A DNA stretch of 13,962 nucleotides from an uncultured Bacilli bacterium (lineage in GTDB: Bacteria; Bacillota_I; Bacilli_A; RF39; UBA660), in NCBI GenBank assembly GCA_944358685.1, contig CALVRQ010000024.1:1-13962 (forward strand). The letters run 5' to 3'. The notes under the pieces are model-generated. The model was not told the origin of the DNA. It did no database searches and saw only the letters and a program-made list of their open reading frames with translations. The position numbers were made by a program, and so were the translations under genes. Below, one piece after another: positions 7,098 through 13,627 of the stretch (positions within the stretch are counted from its first letter, which is position 1; each line of letters begins with the position of its first letter).

Positions 7098-8088
7098 TGC
7101 TTTCCTTCATTGTGGCATACATAATTGCTTTGATTGTATGCATACGATTTTCGGCTTCGTCAAATACTTTAGAGTTTTTTGATTCAAATACTTCATTCGC
7201 AACTTCCATTTCAGTTAAGCCAAATTTTTGATTTATATCTTTACCTATTTGGGTTTTTAAATCATGAAATGATGGTAGACAGTGCATGAATATTACATTT
7301 TGATTTGCATTTTTTATAACTTCTTTAGTAACTCTATATGGGGTTAATAATTTGATTCTTTTGGCCCAGACTTCATCTGGTTCACCCATTGATACCCAAA
7401 CGTCGGTATAAATAACATCAACATTTTTAGTTCCTTCTTGAACATCTTCAGTGAAAGTTAATTTACTACCAGATGTTTTGGCTATTTCCATACATGTGTT
7501 TATTAACTCTTTACTTGGCCACAATTCTTTAGGCGCGCAACAAGTAAAGTTCATACCCATTTTAGCAGAGGCTACCATTAAAGAGTTACCAACATTATTT
7601 CTAGCATCACCCATGAATACAAAGTTTATTCCTTCTAAGTGTCCAAAGTTTTCTTCAATTGTTAGTAAGTCAGCCAACATTTGTGTTGGATGGAATTCGG
7701 TGGTTAACCCATTCCATACAGGAACACCAGCATATTTAGCTAAGGTTTCAACTATTTCTTGATCAAAACCACGGTATTCAATTCCATCATACATTCTACC
7801 TAATACTCTAGCGGTATCTTCAATACTTTCTTTTTTTCCCATTTGTGAACTACCCGGTTCTAGATAAGTAACTCCCATACCTAAATCATGACCAGCCACT
7901 TCAAAGGCACATCTTGTTCTAGTTGAGGTTTTTTCAAATAGTAAAACAATGTTTTTCCCATCTAGATATTTATGAGGTATATGGTTTTGTTTTTTTTCTT
8001 TAAATTCTTTAGATAAATCTAAAAGATATCTGATTTCTTCTTGGGTATAATCTAATAGTTTTAAAAAATTTCTTCCTTTTAAATTCAT
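7090..8088 (-). CDS. arcB: Ornithine carbamoyltransferase, catabolic
   Basis: In this operon the enzyme acts in the degradative direction: citrulline plus phosphate give ornithine and carbamoyl phosphate. The 332-residue product has the carbamoyl-phosphate site FEKTSTRTR (51-59) and HPTQ (133-136), the ornithine-loop motif SMGEP (233-237), and the catalytic HCLPSFHD (269-276). The usual form of the last motif is HCLPAFHD; Ser for Ala should be tolerated. The gene starts 14 bases after arcA with binding site AAAGGAAT and overlaps arcC by eight bases. Its place between arcA and arcC, rather than with arginine biosynthesis genes, is the basis for calling it catabolic (arcB) and not argF. Confidence 0.95.
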   Translation of the reverse strand: MNLKGRNFLKLLDYTQEEIRYLLDLSKEFKEKKQNHIPHKYLDGKNIVLLFEKTSTRTRCAFEVAGHDLGMGVTYLEPGSSQMGKKESIEDTARVLGRMYDGIEYRGFDQEIVETLAKYAGVPVWNGLTTEFHPTQMLADLLTIEENFGHLEGINFVFMGDARNNVGNSLMVASAKMGMNFTCCAPKELWPSKELINTCMEIAKTSGSKLTFTEDVQEGTKNVDVIYTDVWVSMGEPDEVWAKRIKLLTPYRVTKEVIKNANQNVIFMHCLPSFHDLKTQIGKDINQKFGLTEMEVANEVFESKNSKVFDEAENRMHTIKAIMYATMKESNE

Positions 8089-8102
8089 GTTTTATTCCTT
8101 TC

Positions 8103-9344
8103 TTATTTTTCTCTAACTAATGGCATACTCATACATCTTGGTCCACCACGACCTCTCGATAATTCGGCACTGCTGATTTCGATTACTTTAAGTCCATATT
8201 CTCTTAAAACTTTGTTTGTTTCGGTGTTTCGATTATAAACTACGACAACACCTGGTGCGATAGCTAAGGTATTACTACCGTCGTTCCATTGTTCTCTTGC
8301 TGAAGCGATTTTATCTCCACCGGCACATGGAATTAAAGTTATATCTATGCCTAAATATTTTTCTAGAATTTCTTCTAGGCTACCTGTCATTTCTTTAACG
8401 TTTAAATCTTCGTCACTATTTGGGTCATTACCTTCAGTGATTTCATAGACTTTTAATGTATCCATGATTCCTGGATGATATGTGAATTTATCATAGTCAA
8501 CTTGGGTAAATACTGTATCTAGATGCATAAAAGCTCGACTATTTGGAATATTGAAAGCTAAAATTGTATCTATTTTACTTTCTTTATTTTTAAAGATATT
8601 TTTAGCTAGCTGGTCAATTGCTCCAGCTTCAGTTCTTTGTGAAATACCAACGGCTAAGACGTGTTCATTTAGATTTAAAACATCTCCACCTTCGATATGA
8701 CACTGTTCATATCTATCGTAATATTTATATACTTTTCCAGCAAATTTTGGATGATAATTGAAAATATATTCAGCATATATTGTTTCTCTGTTTCTAGTTA
8801 CAGAATACATTTTATTTAAACTGATTCCTTCACCAATGCTTGCGAAGTTATCTCTTGTGAAGTATAAGTTTGGCATTGGGTCAGTTATAAAGGCTGAATC
8901 TTCACTAACTAGGTCAACTAACGATTTATCTAGTTTTCTTTTTGTATAATCTAGTTCGTTTATTCTAATTCCTTCCATGGTTTTTAAGACTAAGTCTTTA
9001 TTATTTTCAATGTTATTTAGATAATCTAACACTAAATGTTTATATTTTGGAGTGTCAACTCCGGCTTCTGTGATAAACTGTTTGATGAATTTTTCTTTGA
9101 CGTCTGGTCTTTCGTTTAAAACTTCTGTCATTAAATCTTCAAGGTAATAAACAGTTATACCATTTTCTTTTAGTCTTTGAGCAAATTCATCATGCTCTTT
9201 TTGAGCGACTTCCAAATATGGAATGTCGTCAAACAATAATCTTTCTAAGGTGTCTGGAGTTAAATTTAATAATTCATTTCCAGGTCTATGAAGTAATACT
9301 TCTTTTAGTGGTTTAATTTCACTAGTTACATCAATTGCACTCAT
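8103..9344 (-). CDS. arcA: Arginine deiminase
   Basis: The enzyme hydrolyses arginine to citrulline and ammonia, the first step of the ADI pathway, in the cytosol. The product is 413 residues, the normal length. Guanidino-modifying-fold landmarks are complete: YFTRD (161-165), the HIEGGD active-site segment (216-221), HLDTVFT (274-280, usually HMDTVFT), the CAGGD loop (340-344), and GRGGPRCMSMPL (398-409) with the nucleophilic Cys404. The start ATG at 9344 has the binding site AAGGGAGG six to eight bases upstream. It is the first gene of the arcABCD operon and is divergent from rpsD. Ammonia and ATP from the pathway suggest acid resistance and anaerobic energy supply. Confidence 0.97.
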   Translation of the reverse strand: MSAIDVTSEIKPLKEVLLHRPGNELLNLTPDTLERLLFDDIPYLEVAQKEHDEFAQRLKENGITVYYLEDLMTEVLNERPDVKEKFIKQFITEAGVDTPKYKHLVLDYLNNIENNKDLVLKTMEGIRINELDYTKRKLDKSLVDLVSEDSAFITDPMPNLYFTRDNFASIGEGISLNKMYSVTRNRETIYAEYIFNYHPKFAGKVYKYYDRYEQCHIEGGDVLNLNEHVLAVGISQRTEAGAIDQLAKNIFKNKESKIDTILAFNIPNSRAFMHLDTVFTQVDYDKFTYHPGIMDTLKVYEITEGNDPNSDEDLNVKEMTGSLEEILEKYLGIDITLIPCAGGDKIASAREQWNDGSNTLAIAPGVVVVYNRNTETNKVLREYGLKVIEISSAELSRGRGGPRCMSMPLVREK

Positions 9345-9366
9345 TTTATTCCTCCCTTATAATATC

Positions 9367-9401
9367 ATGATAACACATTTTGTGACTTTAATTTTGGTCA
9401 A
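9367..9401 (-). promoter_or_regulatory. Possible arcA promoter and short palindromes
   Basis: On minus, an extended -10-like TGTTATCAT (9375-9367) would start transcription near 9360, leaving a very short leader. A TTGACC (9401-9396) is present but sits 23 bases away, too far for a standard -35. Two small palindromes overlap the region: TATCATGATA (9363-9372) and CACATTTTGTG (9374-9384). ADI operons are usually controlled by ArgR, CcpA or Crp/Fnr-type proteins; these palindromes could be operators, but none matches a consensus well enough to name. Confidence 0.35.
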
Positions 9402-9495
9402 ATATATTTAAAATGGTTTATTTACATAAATTGACGGATAAATCACTTTTTTTATTTAATATTAACTATTTTTCGCAAATTATTATTATTTTTTG

Positions 9496-9504
9496 TGCTA
9501 TAAT
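9496..9504 (+). promoter_or_regulatory. Possible upstream extended -10 promoter
   Basis: TGCTATAAT is a perfect extended -10 element with no good -35. It lies about 100 bases upstream of the main rpsD start and could be a second rpsD promoter or start a short RNA. The surrounding stretch (9402-9568) is very AT-rich and I see no coding potential in it. Confidence 0.35.
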
Positions 9505-9568
9505 TTTTGAGGTGTTTATACTTTTTTAATATTTATGGTGTTTTAACCTTATTTTACAAGTAAAAGTC

Positions 9569-9597
9569 TTGACTTTAAAGTTATTTGCATATATAAT
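9569..9597 (+). promoter_or_regulatory. rpsD promoter
   Basis: TTGACT (9569-9574) and TATAAT (9592-9597) are separated by 17 bases, close to the sigma-A ideal. Transcription should start at about 9603-9605, exactly where the paired leader begins. A 14-base palindrome (AAAGTC-TT-GACTTT, 9563-9576) is centred on the -35 and may be chance or an operator. Confidence 0.85.
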
Positions 9598-9602
9598 TAA
9601 TG

Positions 9603-9751
9603 ACAGCGTGTTAAAGCAGCGTTATTTTGAAAATTATAATGTGGATATTCCCTATAGGGGTTACTTATTTGGCTGCGAAAGTAAGTATTGATATATTCCA
9701 CCCTATAAGTTTTGCAAAATAACCTTTCGCGCTAGTGGAAGGAGGAAAAAA
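9603..9751 (+). promoter_or_regulatory. Structured rpsD leader, probable S4 autoregulatory element
   Basis: About 148 bases of untranslated leader precede rpsD. A long helix closes it: AGCGTG (9605-9610) with CGCGCT (9728-9733), AAAG (9613-9616) with CTTT (9724-9727), and GTTATTTTG (9621-9629) with CAAAATAAC (9715-9723). Inside, GTGGA (9641-9645) can pair with TCCAC (9697-9701), TTACTT (9661-9666) with AAGTAA (9679-9684), and TATAGGG (9653-9659) with CCCTATA (9701-9707). The last pairing crosses the first, suggesting a pseudoknot. In Bacillus, S4 represses its own synthesis by binding a complex leader of rpsD; position and shape fit that mechanism. An alternative hairpin, CCTTTC (9723-9728) with GGAAGG (9737-9742), would cover the ribosome binding site AAGGAGG (9739-9745). 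Confidence 0.75.
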
Positions 9752-10357
9752 ATGGCAAGATATCTTGGTCCTACTTACAAAAAGTCTAGACGTTTTGGCT
9801 TTTCTATTTTAGAAAATGGTAAGGAACTTGCTAAAAGACCTTATGCTCCAGGACAACATGGACAAGATCGTAGGAAAAAATTATCTAACTATGGTATTCA
9901 ATTACAAGAAAAACAAAAGGTTAAATTCATGTATGGTATTAGTGAAAAACAAATGAAGAAAACTTTTGAAAAAGCAGTTAAAATGAAAGGTGTCAATGGT
10001 GAGAACTTACTTAAGTTACTAGAAAGTCGTTTGGATAATTTAGTATACCGTATTGGTTTTGCAACTACTAGAAAAGGTGCTAGACAATTAGTAAACCATG
10101 GGCATGTAACTGTTAATGGCAAAAGAGTTGATATTCCATCTTATCAAGTTAAACCTGGTGATGTTATCAGTTTAATGGAAAATGATAAAGAAATGGCTAT
10201 TGTTAAATCTTCTTTAGAAGCTTTACATAATAGAGTAGAATTTATTTCTTATGATGATAAGAAGATGGAAGCTACATATGTTAGATTACCAGAACGTAGC
10301 GAACTTAGTGCGGATATTGATGAAGCATTAATTATCGAATACTACAACAGAAATTAA
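9752..10357 (+). CDS. rpsD: 30S ribosomal protein S4
   Basis: S4 is a primary 16S rRNA-binding protein that nucleates assembly of the small subunit body and helps keep decoding accurate. The 201-residue product has the typical length and start (MARYLGPTYKKSRR), a basic N-terminal domain with RPYAPGQHGQ (29-38), and the S4 RNA-binding domain (about 91-155) with ESRLDNLVYRIGFA and GHVTVNGKRVDIPSYQV. It lacks the N-terminal zinc-binding Cys cluster, so it is the Cys-free form. A strong AAGGAGG lies seven bases before the ATG. It stands alone, outside the alpha operon, as in Bacillus, with its own promoter, leader and terminator. Confidence 0.98.
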   Translation: MARYLGPTYKKSRRFGFSILENGKELAKRPYAPGQHGQDRRKKLSNYGIQLQEKQKVKFMYGISEKQMKKTFEKAVKMKGVNGENLLKLLESRLDNLVYRIGFATTRKGARQLVNHGHVTVNGKRVDIPSYQVKPGDVISLMENDKEMAIVKSSLEALHNRVEFISYDDKKMEATYVRLPERSELSADIDEALIIEYYNRN

Positions 10358-10380
10358 GAGAACTTTGTTTCTCTTTTTTT
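10356..10380 (+). terminator. rpsD terminator
   Basis: AAGAGAA (10356-10362) pairs with TTCTCTT (10369-10375) across a six-base loop and runs into T7 up to 10380. The stem begins within the TAA stop codon. Confidence 0.9.
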
Positions 10381-10385
10381 CATGT

Positions 10386-10411
10386 AAAAATGCATTAGAT
10401 GATTCTAATGC
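10386..10411 (-). terminator. Terminator of the leucine-rich-repeat gene
   Basis: GCATTAGA (10392-10399) pairs with TCTAATGC (10404-10411), loop TGAT; on minus it is followed by ATTTTTA. The TAG stop (10407-10405) lies inside the hairpin. It faces the rpsD terminator with five bases between them. Confidence 0.85.
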
Positions 10412-11388
10412 TCGCATATTAAATTTCTACCATCCATATTGATACCATCATAGGTCATGACGACACCATTACCTACAGCTGAGTATCCATCACTTGTTTT
10501 ATATGCTCTAGAGACTTGTGTATAGTAGTCAATATTTGCACATGGCATTTTTTCTGGTATTTCAATTCTTTCTAAATTTGGACAACCACTAAAATCAATA
10601 TTGGTGATAGTGCCATCTTGCACTACTATTTCTTTTAAATTTGGTTGATTTCCAAGATTTAAACTATTTAAGGTTGGAATAGTTAGAGTTAATTTTGTTA
10701 AATTTGAACTTGAAACATCGACATTGGTTAGATTAACATTTTCTAATTCAACTTCTTGCAAATTAGGATTTGTAAAATTACCATTTATATTTGCATCCAC
10801 ATTATAAAGTTCTAGTTTTGTTAAATTAGTTAAATTAGATAGATTATCTGATTCATCTATTTTAATATTATAACCTCTCAATTGTTTTAAATTAGTTAAA
10901 TTGTTAAGGCCTGTTACTTCAAGTTTAGGATTTTCATTTGTGGATGTTATGTCAATTTTAACTAATTTTGTATTATGGCTAAGATTTAAGTTTGATGCTT
11001 GCTCTGAGTTCCATGTTACAAACTGTTTTAAACCAGTTAATTTTTCGATTCCTTTATAATCTTTAATTGGGTCATCTATGATTACTCCACTTTCTAAATT
11101 AGGAACAATTTGCATAGGGCAACGTAAAACTTCTATACTGGCTAGCTGCTTGTCAGTTAATTCACTGGCGTTTTTATAATTTGCATTATTACTACTATTA
11201 TATTGCTTGGCAATACAGTTTGAAAAATTTTCGTCTTGGAAATAGTTATTTACTATTTCTGTTTTATTTTCCTGAAGATTATTTTGTTTTTCTGAGCTTG
11301 CGTTTATTAAATATATTGTTTCAACAATTAAAATGATAATGGCGATGATGATAGCAATGATTAGTTTTTTATTATTTATTTTTTTCAT
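10405..11388 (-). CDS. Membrane-anchored leucine-rich-repeat protein
   Basis: The 327-residue product begins with a lysine-rich start and one long hydrophobic helix (about 9-29), an uncleaved anchor or signal, then a polar linker. Residues 110-280 form short repeats of about 20-24 residues built around L..L.L and N.L motifs, for example GIEKLTGLKQ (113-122), LNNLTNLKQL (161-170), DNLSNLTNLTKLEL (181-194) and NLERIEIP (271-278), typical of an irregular leucine-rich-repeat solenoid. Cys residues at 58, 90, 269, 283 and 325 flank the solenoid and could cap it by disulfides outside the cell. The binding site AGGAGAG lies about ten bases before the ATG at 11388. It is a single gene between terminators. 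Such proteins usually bind other proteins or surfaces; the ligand is unknown. Confidence 0.75.
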   Translation of the reverse strand: MKKINNKKLIIAIIIAIIILIVETIYLINASSEKQNNLQENKTEIVNNYFQDENFSNCIAKQYNSSNNANYKNASELTDKQLASIEVLRCPMQIVPNLESGVIIDDPIKDYKGIEKLTGLKQFVTWNSEQASNLNLSHNTKLVKIDITSTNENPKLEVTGLNNLTNLKQLRGYNIKIDESDNLSNLTNLTKLELYNVDANINGNFTNPNLQEVELENVNLTNVDVSSSNLTKLTLTIPTLNSLNLGNQPNLKEIVVQDGTITNIDFSGCPNLERIEIPEKMPCANIDYYTQVSRAYKTSDGYSAVGNGVVMTYDGINMDGRNLICEH

Positions 11389-11428
11389 TATTTAGCACTC
11401 TCCTATGTTTTAATTTTATCACATATAG

Positions 11429-11453
11429 AAAAAGAACTATATATTTATAGTTC
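11429..11453 (-). terminator. Terminator of deoC-tyrS
   Basis: GAACTATA (11434-11441) pairs perfectly with TATAGTTC (11446-11453), four-base loop; on minus a TTTTT run follows. The tyrS TAA stop (11447-11445) is within the loop and stem. Confidence 0.9.
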
Positions 11454-12674
11454 AATTTTACCAATAAAGTATTTCTTTTTACCTCTTCTTAACACTAATA
11501 TTTCATTTTCAATAGCAATATCATTGGTGATGATATAGTTTTCATCGGTGATTTTTTCTTCGTTGATGGTGATGCTTCCAGCGTTTACGAATTCTCTAGC
11601 TTCTCTTTTACTTGAAGCTATTTTATTTTCTACTAACATATCTATGATATTGACATTGTTTTTGGTTTTGAATGTTGGTACACCTTTGAAAACATCTTCT
11701 ATTTCTTTTTTGGTTAAGTTTTTGACATGACCACTAAATAGAGCTTCACTCATTTCTTTAGCTTTTTGGGCTTCTTTTTCACCGTGTAGGAAGGTTACTA
11801 CTTCTTTGGCTAAAGTTTTTTGGGCAATTCTAGTTTCTGGATGAGCGGTGTGCTCTTTTTCGATATCTTCGATTTCTTCTTTGGTTAAGAAAGTGAATAT
11901 TTTTAAGTATTCAATTACTTTTTCATCATCACTATTTAATAGATATTGATTTATTTCATAGCTAGAGGTTTTATTTTTATCAAGCCAATAAGCATTGCCT
12001 TCAGATTTACCAAACTTTTTTCCATTTTTATCGGTTACTAGAGGCATGGTGAAACCATATACTTCATGGCCCGTTTTCTTTCTAATTAAATCAATACCTG
12101 CAGTGATATTACCCCATTGGTCAGATCCGGCACATTCTAACATACAATTTCTTGTTTCATGAAGATGAAGAAAGTCTAAAGCTTGCATAATCATATAAGA
12201 AAATTCTGTATAAGTAATACCTGTTTCTAATCTTCTTCTAATAATATCTTTATCTAACATATAATTAATATTAAAATATTTTCCATAATCTCTTAAGAAA
12301 TCAATAAAGTTAATATTTTTAGACCATTCATAGTTATCGACAACTTCAAATCCAAATAAATCTTCAACTTGTTTTTTTAGACATTTAAAATTGTGCTGAA
12401 TGACTTCTATAGATTGCATTTGTCTTTCTTCTGTTGGTCTTGGGTCTCCTATTCTACCAGTGGCACCACCTACTAAAAGGATTGGATGATGACCGGCTTT
12501 TTCTAATCTTTTACTGATTAAGAAACTAGATAAATGACCTAAGTGCAAGCTATCGGCAGTTGGATCGGTTCCAATATAGAATGTTAGTCCTCCGTTGTTT
12601 AATTTTTCTTCTAAGTCTTCTCCGGCTTCATCTTTTATAAGACCGCGCCATTTTAATTCATCATATATTTTCAT
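11445..12674 (-). CDS. tyrS: Tyrosyl-tRNA synthetase
   Basis: The enzyme activates tyrosine with ATP and charges tRNA-Tyr. The 409-residue product is a class I synthetase of TyrRS type: YIGTDPTADSLHLGHL (33-48) contains the HIGH signature as HLGH, GSDQWGN (183-189) is the substrate-binding motif, and KFGKS (220-224) is the KMSKS loop. A C-terminal S4-like tRNA-binding domain covers about 342-405. The ATG at 12674 overlaps the TGA stop of deoC in ATGA, and its binding site GAGGAGG lies in the last deoC codons, so translation is coupled. Expression is controlled by the Tyr T-box at 13394-13592, upstream of deoC. Confidence 0.97.
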   Translation of the reverse strand: MKIYDELKWRGLIKDEAGEDLEEKLNNGGLTFYIGTDPTADSLHLGHLSSFLISKRLEKAGHHPILLVGGATGRIGDPRPTEERQMQSIEVIQHNFKCLKKQVEDLFGFEVVDNYEWSKNINFIDFLRDYGKYFNINYMLDKDIIRRRLETGITYTEFSYMIMQALDFLHLHETRNCMLECAGSDQWGNITAGIDLIRKKTGHEVYGFTMPLVTDKNGKKFGKSEGNAYWLDKNKTSSYEINQYLLNSDDEKVIEYLKIFTFLTKEEIEDIEKEHTAHPETRIAQKTLAKEVVTFLHGEKEAQKAKEMSEALFSGHVKNLTKKEIEDVFKGVPTFKTKNNVNIIDMLVENKIASSKREAREFVNAGSITINEEKITDENYIITNDIAIENEILVLRRGKKKYFIGKIEL

Positions 12675-13369
12675 TGTTTATCCTCCTCACAGTGGCAGTG
12701 GTCACATTTTTCTTCACAGTCACAGTTCATATGAGTTACGATGTCTACACTATGACTAGTACCTATTCTGGTTGCACCTGCTTTGATTAATTCATTCATT
12801 TGTTTGAATGTTTTTATGCCACCACTAGCTTTGATTTCTAATACTTCATTTTTATGTTTATTTATTAATTTTACATCTTCTAAACTTACTCCACGACTTC
12901 CAAAACCGGTATTAGTTTTTATGAAGTTAACAAATGTTTCATTACAAATTTCAGTCATTTTAATAATTTCTTCTTCGGTAAGTAAAGATGTTTCGATGAT
13001 TACTTTTAGAGTTTTACCATCTATTTGGTCTCTAATTTCTTCGATTTCTGACTTTACATAATCATAGTCTTTGTCTTTTAAAGCTCCAACATTGATAACC
13101 ATATCTATTTCATCAGCGCCATTTTCAGTAGCTTCGATTGCTTCATATGCTTTTACTTTTGGAGTGTTCATACCAAGTGGAAAACCAACTACAGTACATA
13201 CTCCAATGTTTGTATCTTTAAGTAGGTCTTTAGCTAAAGTGACATAATATGGGTGAACACATACTGTTTCAAAACCATATTCGATAGCTTCATGACATAG
13301 TTTAGCAATATCTTCTTCTTTAGCGTCCATTTTTAAATTTGTGTGGTCAATGTATTTTCCTATTTCCAT
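12671..13369 (-). CDS. deoC: Deoxyribose-phosphate aldolase with Cys/His-rich C-terminal tail
   Basis: DERA splits 2-deoxyribose 5-phosphate into glyceraldehyde 3-phosphate and acetaldehyde in deoxynucleoside catabolism. The 232-residue product is about ten residues longer than usual. Active-site elements are intact: EIDMVINVG with Asp89, FIKTNTGF with the Schiff-base Lys151 (usually KTSTGF), and EIKASGGIK with Lys180. After the normal end (GTSHSVDIV, 203-211) a tail carries Cys216, 218, 222, 225 and 227 plus His224 and 226 among acidic residues, a pattern suited to metal binding. It is the first gene after a Tyr T-box and overlaps tyrS by four bases. Binding site AAGGAGG is eight bases before the ATG at 13369. 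No other deo genes are in view. Confidence 0.95.
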   Translation of the reverse strand: MEIGKYIDHTNLKMDAKEEDIAKLCHEAIEYGFETVCVHPYYVTLAKDLLKDTNIGVCTVVGFPLGMNTPKVKAYEAIEATENGADEIDMVINVGALKDKDYDYVKSEIEEIRDQIDGKTLKVIIETSLLTEEEIIKMTEICNETFVNFIKTNTGFGSRGVSLEDVKLINKHKNEVLEIKASGGIKTFKQMNELIKAGATRIGTSHSVDIVTHMNCDCEEKCDHCHCEEDKQ

Positions 13370-13389
13370 TTTGTTTCCTCCTTTTAATT

Positions 13390-13452
13390 AAAAAGATACT
13401 ATGAATTATAAGGACGAGCGTGCCCGCGGTACCACCTTATTTCATAGTATCT
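13390..13452 (-). terminator. T-box regulated terminator
   Basis: A 12-bp perfect stem, AGATACTATGAA (13394-13405) with TTCATAGTATCT (13441-13452), followed on minus by T4. It encloses the T-box and is mutually exclusive with the antiterminator. The deoC ribosome binding site follows within ten bases. Confidence 0.9.
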
Positions 13453-13592
13453 ATGCATCTTTATCTGATAACGGTGACTGTCCGATTTGATTCAAAATAT
13501 GTATTTCATTATTTAACCTTGGTTAGTTTTCATCGGCCACTAACTTTCTTTTTACTAGTTAAATAACTACTAGGTATTTGTCTTCATCAATT
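13394..13592 (-). promoter_or_regulatory. T-box riboswitch, tyrosine-specific, controlling deoC-tyrS
   Basis: The T-box sequence TGGTACCGCGG (13434-13424, minus) is canonical; TGGT would pair with an ACCA tRNA end, as expected for tRNA-Tyr with discriminator A. The antiterminator forms by ATAAGG pairing with CCTTAT around it. Stem I runs from about 13590, with a distal arm GTTAG/CTAAC enclosing a GATGAAAA loop. On its 3' side, GAAATACATATTTTG offers the specifier codon TAC (13503-13501), Tyr. Uncharged tRNA-Tyr would stabilise the antiterminator; charged tRNA would allow the terminator at 13390-13452. Confidence 0.93.
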
Positions 13593-13598
13593 AATATG

Positions 13599-13627
13599 AC
13601 TATAACATATTTATAAAATACCGTCAA
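13599..13627 (-). promoter_or_regulatory. Promoter of the T-box-deoC-tyrS unit
   Basis: On minus, TTGACG (13627-13622) and TATAGT (13604-13599) are 17 bases apart; the start should be near 13592. The -35 box contains the TGA stop of the upstream gene, so there is no room for a terminator between them. Confidence 0.8.

Noticed and set aside
7010..7762. Plus-strand frames opposite arcC and arcB
   Set aside because: They are shadows of strongly conserved enzyme genes and have no start signals.
9431..9458. TTGACG with TATTTA as an additional plus-strand promoter
   Set aside because: The -10 is poor and spacing 16; in such AT-rich DNA this is expected by chance, and the consensus promoter at 9569-9597 suffices for rpsD.
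12671..13626. Mycoplasma code (TGA = Trp)
   Set aside because: TGA ends deoC exactly at the tyrS start and ends the right-edge gene exactly at the T-box promoter; conserved Trp residues in the enzymes are TGG.
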